Positions 55,882-64,000 of a DNA stretch of 64,000 bases are shown one piece after another. The stretch is from the NCBI GenBank assembly GCA_029260495.1, contig JAJDDD010000012.1:1-64000 (forward strand), written 5' to 3'. Below the pieces are notes generated by a model. That model made no database searches, had not been told where the DNA came from, and saw nothing but the letters and a program-made list of their open reading frames with translations. The stretch's first letter is position 1. Each line of letters begins with the position of its first letter. The position numbers and the translations under genes are program-made. This stretch comes from Phycisphaerales bacterium (GTDB lineage: Bacteria > Planctomycetota > Phycisphaerae > Phycisphaerales > UBA1924).

Positions 55882-56157
55882 TCACTTCTTTGGCGTCAAA
55901 CGTCCGCGAAGATTCGGCACACGCCGGCCAAACTCATCTTCCACATACTGCGGCGAGTGCTGATTACGCACAGCGTCATATCGGTCGTATTGCGTGCGTG
56001 GCGCCTGGTTGGGAAAGAGAGGCTTGACACATCCATTCAGGCTGAATAACCCAATCACCGCGACGCCTATAACTGAACATCGAACCCCGCGCGCGAATCG
56101 AAGATGAGTTCTGCCTCTGATGTGGTTTTGAGCCTTCTCTCCGACGCCTCGTCTCAT
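55882..56157 (-). CDS. Small putative lipoprotein
   Basis: ATG 56157 gives 91 residues: a basic head (RRGVGEKAQNHIRGRTHLRFARGVR), a hydrophobic stretch SVIGVAVIGLFSLNGC ending in a lipobox (LNGC), and a short mature part (VKPLFPNQAPRTQYDRYDAV...VPNLRGRLTPKK). The mature part is only about 48 residues long. No family recognised. A longer frame from 56220 would add 21 residues. A hairpin at 56244-56273 separates it from the next gene upstream. Confidence 0.5.
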   Translation of the reverse strand: MRRGVGEKAQNHIRGRTHLRFARGVRCSVIGVAVIGLFSLNGCVKPLFPNQAPRTQYDRYDAVRNQHSPQYVEDEFGRRVPNLRGRLTPKK

Positions 56158-56243
56158 GCATGCCTCCCGCAGCTTCCAAAGACGACGCCCGGGCTTCGTC
56201 GCCAGCGCTCCATCGCTCAACGCCCGAGAACATTAAAAGGTAA

Positions 56244-56273
56244 CGCCTCGGCGAGGGAAAGTCTGCCGAGGCG
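56244..56273 (-). terminator. Hairpin, possible minus-strand terminator
   Basis: CGCCTCGGC (56244-56252) and GCCGAGGCG (56265-56273) form a perfect 9-bp stem with a 12-base loop. On the minus strand it is followed by TTACCTTTTAAT, a broken T-run. It lies 105 bases beyond the lipoprotein gene ending at 56379 and before the small lipoprotein gene. Confidence 0.45.
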
Positions 56274-56378
56274 ACACTTGGAGAAGGAGAGGATTCAGGT
56301 CTCGCCTTTCGTACGACCTCCCCGAGCAGTTGGTTCGCGCCTCGGAGAAATAAATTCAGCGACGCCATCGCAGCCAAA

Positions 56379-57116
56379 TTATCGTGGCTCCGCAGCCATT
56401 CGGCCCGGCCTATTCCGCAGCGGAATTACACGCTCTGCCCGCCGCCACACGCCGGTCAGGCCGTCAAGAAATTCCACCCGAACCAGCACATCCCCGGAAA
56501 GCGGCTCGTTTGGCGTGGGAAGACTCACCTGCACGCTGTACCGCTGGCCGATCAGATCCGCCCTGTATGCCTCACGCACCTCCGTCGGGGACAACCCCAC
56601 CCGCCCCAGAATCTGTCCGCCCGGACCGCCTGGGTCAGCCTGCACGGCCTCCTCAAGCCCCGGGAGCAGTCGGGCTTCCACAATCAACCGGCCCGTGACC
56701 TGCACGAAGCGATTTCGGCCGTCATAGGGTGAGATATAGACATCCAGAACGTCCCAGCCCGGGATCGAATCCGCGTCCCGAAGCCCTGACAGCCGCCCAA
56801 TGCGCACGCCAGCAACACGCGGCAGCGCTTCCAGAATCTCAGGGTCGAGCCTGTCGCTGGATTGCTCTCCAAGCTCGATCAGCTTGGATTCCAGCTCTCC
56901 GACCTGGGCGCGGAGCACCGTAATTTCGGCGTCCTGCTTTAGCGCCGCCCGCCGCAGGCGATCGTTCTCATTGAGAAAATTCTTTTTGCCGCACCCGCCC
57001 AGCAGCGCCGGCAGCAGACTCATCGCCGCGATCGCGCCGATCACAACAGGCCCGCCGCGCACAGGACGCACCGACACATTCACACAGTCACAGCCGGTCG
57101 CGCCGGCGTGAGTCAC
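56379..57116 (-). CDS. Putative lipoprotein with coiled coil
   Basis: 245 residues starting at GTG 57116, overlapping the stop of the clpP gene. After a hydrophilic head, the signal [20 protein letters not shown] ends in a lipobox (LGGC). A coiled coil follows (about 48-88: [20 protein letters not shown]). The C-terminal 150 residues form a beta-rich domain ([30 protein letters not shown]). It is probably attached to a membrane and translated with clpP. A true start nearer the signal is possible. No named family. Confidence 0.65.
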   Translation of the reverse strand: MTHAGATGCDCVNVSVRPVRGGPVVIGAIAAMSLLPALLGGCGKKNFLNENDRLRRAALKQDAEITVLRAQVGELESKLIELGEQSSDRLDPEILEALPRVAGVRIGRLSGLRDADSIPGWDVLDVYISPYDGRNRFVQVTGRLIVEARLLPGLEEAVQADPGGPGGQILGRVGLSPTEVREAYRADLIGQRYSVQVSLPTPNEPLSGDVLVRVEFLDGLTGVWRRAERVIPLRNRPGRMAAEPR

Positions 57117-57730
57117 GCCTCGCTGTCCGTTTTCAGCACCGGCATCGTTGTCAGCACCTTGTCGATCAGGCCGTACTCAAGCATTTCTACGTCATCCAGC
57201 CACTTGTTCCGGTCGCAATCCTGCTCGATCCGGTCTGTCGTTTGGCCTGTCATCGCCGCATACACGCGATACAAACGCTCGCGCAGCCTCAACATCTCTC
57301 GAGCCTCGATCTCTAGATCCGTCGCCTGCCCCTCCATCACACCCGAGAGCAGCGGCTGATGCATCAGATTTCGTGCGTTGACCAATGAATACCGTTTGCC
57401 CTTCGCGCCCGAACACGCCAACACCGATCCCATGCTCGCGGCCTGTCCGATGATGTATGTGCACACATCTGGCGCGATGAAGTTCATCGTGTCCAGAATC
57501 CCCAGCCCCGCAGTCACCGATCCGCCCGGGGAGTTGATGTAGAAATGCACATCCGTCTTGGCGTCCTCGTTCGCAAGAAACAGCAGCTGCGCAACAACCA
57601 GGTTCGCCGTCTCATCATCAACAGGCCCGCCAAGAAAGATAATCCGATCTTTCAGCAGCCTGGAATAAATGTCGTACGCGCGCTCGCCCCGACCGGACGA
57701 CTCAATCACCATGGGCACGAGGTATGACAT
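57113..57730 (-). CDS. clpP: ClpP, ATP-dependent Clp protease proteolytic subunit (copy A)
   Basis: 205 residues from ATG 57730 ([20 protein letters not shown]); the frame is open further back but that part overlaps the other clpP. Catalytic triad visible: Ser99 in [11 protein letters not shown], His124 in NLMHQPL and Asp in [16 protein letters not shown] is the handle motif. ClpP forms tetradecamers fed by ClpX or ClpA; neither is in this window. The end of the other clpP is 79 bases upstream. Confidence 0.95.
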   Translation of the reverse strand: MSYLVPMVIESSGRGERAYDIYSRLLKDRIIFLGGPVDDETANLVVAQLLFLANEDAKTDVHFYINSPGGSVTAGLGILDTMNFIAPDVCTYIIGQAASMGSVLACSGAKGKRYSLVNARNLMHQPLLSGVMEGQATDLEIEAREMLRLRERLYRVYAAMTGQTTDRIEQDCDRNKWLDDVEMLEYGLIDKVLTTMPVLKTDSEA

Positions 57731-57809
57731 AAGATGCTGGCTTCCCTTCGTTTTCGCGTCTGAAACACTCACCGCTGCTGTTCTCCCCGGCCTCTCTCGG
57801 CCGGCCTGC

Positions 57810-58397
57810 CTACTTCTTCTTTTTGTCTTCAGGGTCTTCGATGACTTCATCCACCAACCCGTATTCCTTCGCCTCAAGAGCAGTGAAATACCGGTCTCGC
57901 TCTGAATCTCGCTGCACGTTCTCGACGGGCTGACCGCAGTGCTTGGAGATGATCGCCGTCAGCGTCGCCTTGGCCTTAATAATCTGTTCCGCTTGAATGC
58001 GGATGTCCTCAGCCTGTCCGGTGACTCCGCCATATGGCTGGTGGATCATCACCTTCGCGTGGGGCAGCGCGAACCGCTTGCCCTTTGACCCCGCCGTCAG
58101 CAACACAGCCGCGCCCGAGTACGCCCGGCCCATGCAGTACGTCGCCACCTCCGACGAGAGAAACCGCATCGTGTCATAAATCGCCAGCGTGTCGTCAACC
58201 GATCCGCCCGGGGAGTTGATGTAGAGATTGATCGGCTGTCCGCGCTTCTGATTCTCCAGATAGAGCATCTGCATCATCACTCGCGCCGATGATCCCTGGT
58301 TGATCTCCCCAATAAGGAAGATCACCCGGTTTTCGAGCAGCAGCTCGTCGATCGACATCTCTCTCGTGCGCTGGTAGCTGATCGGCGCTGCGGGCAT
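57810..58397 (-). CDS. clpP: ClpP paralogue (copy B)
   Basis: 195 residues from ATG 58397 ([20 protein letters not shown]). Ser94 sits in [11 protein letters not shown], in place of the usual GQAASMGAFLL; His119 in MIHQPYGG and the ERDRYF region complete the triad. The N-terminal segment differs from copy A, suggesting the two form a mixed or separate ring with different ATPase partners. Two adjacent ClpP genes occur in several phyla with ClpP1P2 pairs. The basic end EDKKKK is an odd feature. Confidence 0.93.
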   Translation of the reverse strand: MPAAPISYQRTREMSIDELLLENRVIFLIGEINQGSSARVMMQMLYLENQKRGQPINLYINSPGGSVDDTLAIYDTMRFLSSEVATYCMGRAYSGAAVLLTAGSKGKRFALPHAKVMIHQPYGGVTGQAEDIRIQAEQIIKAKATLTAIISKHCGQPVENVQRDSERDRYFTALEAKEYGLVDEVIEDPEDKKKK

Positions 58398-58684
58398 GAA
58401 AGTATCCTTGTGCGTCTTTCGGGTGCGGAATATCAACGATGAAATGAAAGCTTCATTCCAACCAACCTGATCATACGCCGCTGTCGGCATCGCGTCACAA
58501 CGCACTATCGGCCGCCTTCACAGCCTTCTGAAGAACCCGCCCGGCCCGAGTTCGCGTCCGCCTCCTGATATCTGCCCTCACTCCAGCGCCAGCCTTCCGC
58601 CCAGCCCCACCGCGTTGATCGTCCCCGGGCCCCTCCGTACCATGGCCGATTCGTCCTATTTTCAGCCCCCGAGGCAAACCCCCC

Positions 58685-59464
58685 GTGACTCCCACCGCTG
58701 TCATCTCGGATATCCACGCAAACGCCGAGGCGCTCCGCACCGTCCTCGCCGACATCGAGTCGCGTGGCATCAAGCGAATTGTCAATCTCGGCGACATCAT
58801 CGGCTATGGCCCTGATCCCCTCGAATGTGTCGATCTCGTCGCTGAAAAATGCGCATGGTCGCTCATCGGCAACCATGATTTCGCTGTCCTCTACGAGCCC
58901 ACCAACTTCAATCCCGGCGCCGAGCAGGCTGCCTTTTGGACGCGCGATCAGTTCAACGCTGACCCTGACGAAAAAGCCCGCCGGATTCGTTACGAGTTTC
59001 TCGGCCAGCTTCGCGTGCGCGTCGTCGAGACATTCCCGGAAAGCGAGTTGCCCGTCCTCGCTGTCCACGGCTCTCCCCGCCGACCAATCAACGAATACAT
59101 CTTCCCTGATGATGTCATGACCGCCACCGACAAAATGAAGCAGATTTTCGAACGCATCGAGAATCTCGCCATCGTCGGCCACACCCACGTTCCCGGCGTC
59201 TTTACCGACGAACCTGATTTTTATCCCCCGGAAGAGCTCGGGAGCATGACCTACTCCTTCGAGAAAGACGAAAAAGCCATCATCAACGTCGGCTCTGTCG
59301 GCCAGCCCCGCGATCACGACCCCCGCGCCAGCTACGCCATCTTCCATCCCGATCGCGTCGAGTTCATACGCGTCGAATACGACATCGCCAAGACCGCCGA
59401 CCGCATCCACGCCATCGAAAACCTCAATGATTGGCTCGGCGACCGCCTCTACGAAGGCCGATGA
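58685..59464 (+). CDS. YfcE/calcineurin-like metallophosphoesterase
   Basis: 259 residues from GTG 58685. Metal motifs: TAVISDIHANAEAL (DxH), VNLGDIIGYGPDP (GD), LIGNHDFAVL (GNHD), LAVHGSPR, and IVGHTHVPGVF (GHxH). All are in the order of predicted phosphodiesterases. Such enzymes cut phosphodiester bonds in nucleotides or small molecules; the substrate is unknown. It diverges from the clpP pair, and 58398-58684 is intergenic with nothing identified. Confidence 0.9.
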   Translation: MTPTAVISDIHANAEALRTVLADIESRGIKRIVNLGDIIGYGPDPLECVDLVAEKCAWSLIGNHDFAVLYEPTNFNPGAEQAAFWTRDQFNADPDEKARRIRYEFLGQLRVRVVETFPESELPVLAVHGSPRRPINEYIFPDDVMTATDKMKQIFERIENLAIVGHTHVPGVFTDEPDFYPPEELGSMTYSFEKDEKAIINVGSVGQPRDHDPRASYAIFHPDRVEFIRVEYDIAKTADRIHAIENLNDWLGDRLYEGR

Positions 59465-59604
59465 AAATTCTTCTCTGTAAACCGATCGAGAGGGTATGGA
59501 GGCGCCTCCCGCGTGCCCGCTCTGCGCCGGGCATCGCCCCCCCTGTTATCGTGTCCCGCCCATCTCACCGCCACCCATCTTCCTTCGAGTGATCCCGCCT
59601 CCCC

Positions 59605-61896
59605 ATGCCTCGCGAGAAAAACAAGACACTGCGCATCCTTGTTCCGCTGATCGCCATCCTCGCCGGGATTGGTCTCGGCTGGGCCGTGCTGGTCTCGTCG
59701 ACGCGCTCCACCACCACCGCGCCATCGCAGCAACAGCAGGCTGTCGAAGAGCAATCGCCCGCGCCTACACCCGCGCCCACACCCGCGCCGGGCCCGGTCG
59801 CCGCCACCAATGGCGCCGGTCACCCCACGGGCGAGGAATCGTCGCCACGTGCGCAATCAGAGAGAGAACTCGCCCAGGCAACCAGCGACGAAGCCACAGC
59901 TCCAACTGACACATCCCCAGCCCCGGCCGTGATACCGGCAGAGCCAAACGCATTCGCCGGCATTTACGCCCTTCCTGCGCCCGCACCCACCTTCCCTGCC
60001 CCGATCGGCGCCATCGATCCTGATTCAGAACTATTTATGGAGGTTCGCTTCTCTCCATTCGGCGCCGGCATCGAAGCCATCACACTTGCGAACCACTACG
60101 AAACCGTCGTGCACAAGGTCCATTACAAACTGCAGGAGCGCGCGGAATATGAAACCCCCTCTGGCGCCAAAGTCTCCGTCAGTTCCCTGGCGGCTCGCGC
60201 GATTGTCGTCAACGGCGTCTTTGTTGATCTTTACTCATCATTCATACAGGGGCGCGCTATTCCCATCTGGCGCGAAATTCGCCCCGGCGCCTTTGAAGCG
60301 ACCATAGTCAACGCCGACGGCGACAAAGTTCTCCAACTCCGAAAACGCTACACGCTTACGCCCAACTCCTACGAACTCGCCATCGAGCAGATCGTTGAGA
60401 ATGTCTCCGGAACTCCGCTCTCCATCCAATGGGTCCAGTACGGCCCCGTCGATCTTCCCAATCGTGATTCCGGCTACGGCGGTGACAAACGCCGCCTGCG
60501 CTTTGGTTTTCTGCACAACTCGCGAATAGATCCCTCGCGCCAGATCGTCAACGCCGATCAAACTCTTCGCGCTCGCTCCAAGGTCGTCAGTCAGATAGAT
60601 AAAGCCGGCGCTCCCGTCGTCGTCTGGCCCTACGCCGCTTCAATTAAGAACAGCTTCGAGTTGGTCTGGGTCGCGATGACCAATCGCTACTTCGCCTTCG
60701 CTGTCTATCCCGACATCGCCCACGCTGATCCATCCAACGCCGCTCCTGCGAAAAACTTCTCCGCAGTTGAAAAAATCTACGCCTCACTTCTTGGCGCCAG
60801 GTCAGCTGCCGGATCCGACGATCGCGCCCTCATCCTCCAGCTCAACTCCCCAGCTCTTGACATCGCGCCCGGCGCTTCCCTCGATCTCTCACTCCGCGCC
60901 TACGCCGGTCCGGAACAGCCCGACGTCATCGCTGCTGAAAAAGGCGCCCTCGCGGTTGGCCTGGATAAAATCGTCGTCTACAACTTCGGCGGACCTTGCG
61001 CTTTCTGTACGTTCCCTTTTCTCACCAACATCCTTCTCGGATTCCTCGGCCTTGTTCATGATTACGTCACCCGCGACTGGGCCCTCGCCATCCTGATTCT
61101 CGTCGTCTGCGTGCGCACCATTCTTCACCCCGTCACCAAACGCTCGCAGATCGGCATCCAGCGCTTCAGCAAACAAATGCAGGCAGTCCAGCCCAAGGTC
61201 AAGAAGATCCAGGAGCGCTACGCCAACGATCCCCAAAAACTCAAAACAGAAACCATGCGCCTCTACAAAGAGGAAAACATCCGCTTTACAGGCATGCTCG
61301 GATGCCTGCCCATGTTCCTCCAGTCTCCCATCTGGATCGCGCTCTACGCATCTCTCTTCTTCTCATTCTCACTGCGCCAGGAGCCAGCCTTCTACGGCGT
61401 CTTCCAGGCGCTCATCCCCAACTGGGCCTTCCTCGCGGACCTCTCCGCTCCCGATAGCTTTATCAAGTTCGCCTCCGGCCCCAATGTGCCGCTTATGGGC
61501 GAACTCAACGCAATCAATATCCTTCCGCTCTTCCTGGGCGTCGTTTTCTACCTCCAGCAAAAATATCTCACCCCGCCCCCCAGCGCCAGCGCCACGCCCG
61601 AGCAGCAGCAACAACAGAAGATCATGAAGGTCATGTTCGTCTTCATGTTCCCGCTCATCATGTACAACGCCCCCTCCGGCCTCACCATCTACTTCATAAC
61701 CAACTCTTCGCTGGGCATACTCGAAAGCCGCTATATCCGTGCCCACATCGACAAGCTCGATCTCGAAGGGCCCCCCAAGAAAAAGCCATCGCCCGATCAA
61801 GCAGGACGCAAACGCGTCGACAACACAGCCAAGAACCCCTTTGGAAAATTGCGCGAGCGCCAAGGCACCGGCTACAAGCAACGCAAAAAAGGCTGA
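59605..61896 (+). CDS. yidC: YidC/Oxa1-family membrane protein insertase
   Basis: 763 residues. An N-terminal span (about 11-32), then a long Pro/Ala/Gln/Thr-rich linker (about 35-125; runs such as [12 protein letters not shown]), the periplasmic YidC domain (about 140-430), and the conserved 60KD_IMP core (about 450-720) with [40 protein letters not shown] and [17 protein letters not shown]. The C-terminus is basic (KQRKKG). YidC inserts and folds membrane proteins, alone or with Sec. mnmE follows after five bases, preserving the common yidC-mnmE neighbourhood; rpmH and rnpA are not found before it. Confidence 0.95.
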   Translation: MPREKNKTLRILVPLIAILAGIGLGWAVLVSSTRSTTTAPSQQQQAVEEQSPAPTPAPTPAPGPVAATNGAGHPTGEESSPRAQSERELAQATSDEATAPTDTSPAPAVIPAEPNAFAGIYALPAPAPTFPAPIGAIDPDSELFMEVRFSPFGAGIEAITLANHYETVVHKVHYKLQERAEYETPSGAKVSVSSLAARAIVVNGVFVDLYSSFIQGRAIPIWREIRPGAFEATIVNADGDKVLQLRKRYTLTPNSYELAIEQIVENVSGTPLSIQWVQYGPVDLPNRDSGYGGDKRRLRFGFLHNSRIDPSRQIVNADQTLRARSKVVSQIDKAGAPVVVWPYAASIKNSFELVWVAMTNRYFAFAVYPDIAHADPSNAAPAKNFSAVEKIYASLLGARSAAGSDDRALILQLNSPALDIAPGASLDLSLRAYAGPEQPDVIAAEKGALAVGLDKIVVYNFGGPCAFCTFPFLTNILLGFLGLVHDYVTRDWALAILILVVCVRTILHPVTKRSQIGIQRFSKQMQAVQPKVKKIQERYANDPQKLKTETMRLYKEENIRFTGMLGCLPMFLQSPIWIALYASLFFSFSLRQEPAFYGVFQALIPNWAFLADLSAPDSFIKFASGPNVPLMGELNAINILPLFLGVVFYLQQKYLTPPPSASATPEQQQQQKIMKVMFVFMFPLIMYNAPSGLTIYFITNSSLGILESRYIRAHIDKLDLEGPPKKKPSPDQAGRKRVDNTAKNPFGKLRERQGTGYKQRKKG

Positions 61897-61901
61897 CGGC
61901 C

Positions 61902-63314
61902 ATGGCGCCCACACCAAGCGCCGATGCTCCCTGCGCTGCTTCATCCGACAATGACACCATCTGCGCCGTCGCCTCCCCGCCCGGCCGCTCCGCCTACGCC
62001 CTCATCCGCCTCTCAGGCCCGCTTGCTGCCCAAACGCTCCAGCGCATCGCGCCCACTACCCCCCTCGATCCCTGGCGCCGCGCCATCACGCGCATTCGCA
62101 TCGCCCTTGCGCATGACGTCGAACTCCCCGCGCTGCTCATCTCTTTCGTGGCGCCCGCCTCATACACCGGCGAACATGTCGCAGAGATCATCACCCCCGG
62201 CGCCCCCGCGCTTCTTGATCGAATCCTCGCTCTGCTTTGTGCGCACAAAAACATCCGCATCGCCAACCCCGGCGAGTTCACCGCCCGCGCCTTCCTCAAT
62301 GAAAAAATGACCATCGAACAGGCAGAAGGTGTCGCCCTCTCGGTCGCTGCTGAAAACAATGCCCAGCTTCTCGCTGCCAAAGAGCTGCTCTCAGGCAGAA
62401 CCGGCGCCAAACATCGCGCCCTGGCTGACCAGCTCGCCGGCGCTCTCGCCCTCGTCGAAGCCGGCGTCGACTTCACCGATCAGGAAGATGTCGTTCCCAT
62501 CACGCCTGCCGATCTTTTTGCGCAGCTGGGGGCTATCTGCGCCGACATCCAAACAATCCTCTCAGTTGACCAGGGCGCCATCGCCCCATCGCACACGCCG
62601 CGCGTCGTGCTCGTTGGCGCCCCGAACGCTGGCAAATCAACCCTTTTCAATGCGCTCCTCCGCCGCACCCGCGCCGCCGTCTCCGATGAGCCGGGCGCTA
62701 CCCGCGACGCCATCGTCGAAGACCTCGATCTCTCCATCGACATGCCCGCTCCTTTCACCCGCAGAATCGTTCAGCTCATCGACCTCCCCGGTCTTGATGA
62801 ACCTTTCGCCGCCAGTTCAAGTGCGCGAGCTCAGGCCCAACGCGCCGCCCGCAACGCCATCAAACACGCCGACGTTCTCATCATCTGCGACCCTGTCGGC
62901 GATTGTGCCCCGCCCGCGTTCGCTCCCAAAGATGCAGCCGTTCTTCGCGTGCGCACAAAAGCTGATCTCGTGCGCGCAGAGGCTAGCACAACCGCGCTCC
63001 CGATCTGCGCCCTCGATGGCTGGAATCTTCCCGCCCTCCGCCGCTCGATCGCCGACGCCGCGACAACCGCGCGGGCCAGTTCGCTCGCCGTTCTTGCGCC
63101 GCGCCACGCCCAGGCTCTCACCGTCGCGCGCGATGCGCTCACAGAAGCAGTTTCCATGATCGACACAGGCCCATCAGCCCGCGCCCTTCCGGCGCCAGAG
63201 CTCCTCGCTTGTCCCATGCGCGCCGCCCTGAACGCGCTCGGTGAAATTTCAGGCGCCATCCATCCCGATGACATTATCGGCAGAGTCTTCGCAACTTTTT
63301 GTGTCGGAAAATAG
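61902..63314 (+). CDS. mnmE: MnmE, tRNA 5-carboxymethylaminomethyluridine GTPase
   Basis: 470 residues. N-terminal tetrahydrofolate-binding domain ([48 protein letters not shown]), helical domain, and an inserted G domain with GAPNAGKST (G1), [10 protein letters not shown] (G2), IDLPGLDEP (G3; usually DTAGI) and RTKADL (G4). The C-terminal CVGK is the conserved CxGK that ends all MnmE proteins. With MnmG it modifies the wobble uridine of several tRNAs. G3 is altered by Leu-Pro in place of Thr-Ala; the catalytic region otherwise looks complete. Its end overlaps the convergent gene by 66 bases. Confidence 0.94.
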   Translation: MAPTPSADAPCAASSDNDTICAVASPPGRSAYALIRLSGPLAAQTLQRIAPTTPLDPWRRAITRIRIALAHDVELPALLISFVAPASYTGEHVAEIITPGAPALLDRILALLCAHKNIRIANPGEFTARAFLNEKMTIEQAEGVALSVAAENNAQLLAAKELLSGRTGAKHRALADQLAGALALVEAGVDFTDQEDVVPITPADLFAQLGAICADIQTILSVDQGAIAPSHTPRVVLVGAPNAGKSTLFNALLRRTRAAVSDEPGATRDAIVEDLDLSIDMPAPFTRRIVQLIDLPGLDEPFAASSSARAQAQRAARNAIKHADVLIICDPVGDCAPPAFAPKDAAVLRVRTKADLVRAEASTTALPICALDGWNLPALRRSIADAATTARASSLAVLAPRHAQALTVARDALTEAVSMIDTGPSARALPAPELLACPMRAALNALGEISGAIHPDDIIGRVFATFCVGK

Positions 63315-64000
63315 TCGCCCCGCAAGCTTCGACAATTGTTCAATACGCTCTGCGCTCTCGAATAAAGCCCTTTCGGAAAGATCGCCTGTCTTTACAGCTT
63401 CTCGAATCGCAACGGCTATTTCCTTCGCCGGACAGGGGCGCTCCGCGGCGACAGCATTATTGCAATCAAGAACAAGATCAGCCCCAGCCTGCAGCGCTCG
63501 CACCGCCGCCTGCGCAGGTGACATGTGTGCACAAATCGCGCCCATATCAAGGGAGTCAGTCACGATCACGCCATCAAACCCAAGCTCTGTGCGCAAGAGA
63601 CCCGTTGTCATTGTGCGCGACAGCGACGCCGGCTGACCCGACGCGTCAAACCCACGATGCCGCAGGTGCCCCGTCATCACCATTGTCAGCGCAGCATGCT
63701 CAGTCTTCAGAGCCAGGAGTTCACGGTAGGGCGCCAGCTCGGTCACGCTGTCAAATGTCTCCGTGATATCAGGCATATTTTGATGTGAATCAATCGTTGT
63801 CGAGCCGTGCCCGGGAAAGTGTTTCAAGCATGTTGCAACTCCAAGCCGCACATGCTCTTCGATGAAGGTGCGAGCACACGCAATTACCTGCGTCGGATCG
63901 TCAGAAAACGCACGCCCAAGCCTGCCAATAATCGGGTTCTTCGGCGTCACGTTGACATCAACACACGGCGCGAAGTTGAGATTGATCCCGCATTGGCCAA
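63249..64000 (-). CDS. NagZ-like glycoside hydrolase family 3 protein (partial)
   Basis: The frame is open to the right edge, so the N-terminal part is missing; about 249 residues are seen. [45 protein letters not shown] (with the His loop of NagZ-type GH3 enzymes), MTGHLRH and [12 protein letters not shown] (catalytic-nucleophile region) are in order. NagZ removes GlcNAc from peptidoglycan fragments during wall recycling. It overlaps the end of mnmE tail to tail by 66 bases. Confidence 0.9.
   Translation of the reverse strand, partial: GQCGINLNFAPCVDVNVTPKNPIIGRLGRAFSDDPTQVIACARTFIEEHVRLGVATCLKHFPGHGSTTIDSHQNMPDITETFDSVTELAPYRELLALKTEHAALTMVMTGHLRHRGFDASGQPASLSRTMTTGLLRTELGFDGVIVTDSLDMGAICAHMSPAQAAVRALQAGADLVLDCNNAVAAERPCPAKEIAVAIREAVKTGDLSERALFESAERIEQLSKLAGRLFSDTKSCEDSADNVIGMDGA

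Noticed and set aside
58505-59410. 301-codon minus-strand frame opposite the phosphoesterase gene
   Set aside because: The plus-strand frame has the complete metallophosphoesterase motif set; the opposite frame has none.

Overview
The window is high-GC bacterial chromosome. It most resembles Planctomycetota, probably a Phycisphaerae-type bacterium. The reasons are a family of membrane proteins with an N-terminal CxxCGYxLxGL...CPECG zinc ribbon, a Ser/Thr kinase fused to TolB-like and TPR regions, two adjacent ClpP genes, a very large FliD, a squalene-hopene cyclase, and a diaminopimelate-type MurE showing normal peptidoglycan synthesis. This placement comes from gene content only. There is no rRNA; the single tRNA is tRNA-Ala(GGC).

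Layout. 0-3 kb: end of an acidic protein, a gene-poor stretch, and the kinase/TolB/TPR protein. 3-8.7 kb: a minus-strand run of acyl-CoA carboxyltransferase, sensor histidine kinase, GNAT acetyltransferase and MATE exporter. 8.8-17.3 kb: a plus-strand run of YdiJ-type FAD/Fe-S dehydrogenase, M24 peptidase, murE, murF and mraY. 17.4-24.6 kb: purH, an RmlD-like reductase, tandem zinc-ribbon membrane proteins with broken copies, and a glycogen debranching enzyme. 24.6-29.1 kb: a flagellar cap locus with a possible sigma-54 promoter, a small gene, fliD, fliS and a small gene. 29.1-34.8 kb: an MFS/spermidine-synthase-like fusion, a small membrane protein, a divergent 6-phosphogluconolactonase-like protein, a Dus enzyme and RlmE. 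35-38.9 kb: tRNA-Ala, a collapsed tyrosine integrase, a Y-family polymerase, a SRAP protein, a PD-(D/E)XK nuclease-like protein of low GC and a small membrane protein.

38.9-52.7 kb is the most distinctive part. A divergent ABC-2 permease faces a plus-strand operon of three SPFH (band 7) membrane proteins, an ABC ATPase, an ABC-2 permease and a large exported helical protein, followed directly by squalene-hopene cyclase. SPFH proteins and hopanoids are both linked to ordered membrane domains, so this may be a membrane-microdomain/export locus; that is inference. 52.9-58.4 kb is a minus-strand run: phosphoesterase, Ser/Thr kinase, amidase, two lipoproteins and two ClpPs. 58.7-64 kb holds a phosphoesterase, yidC and mnmE on the plus strand, then a converging partial nagZ-like gene.

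Strand composition is striking. The plus strand is C-rich from about 3 to 11 kb, strongly G-rich from about 11.5 kb to tRNA-Ala at 35 kb, near neutral to about 46 kb, and C-rich again towards 64 kb, whichever strand the genes are on. The left switch lies inside one intact gene and the right switch is at the tRNA/integrase relic.
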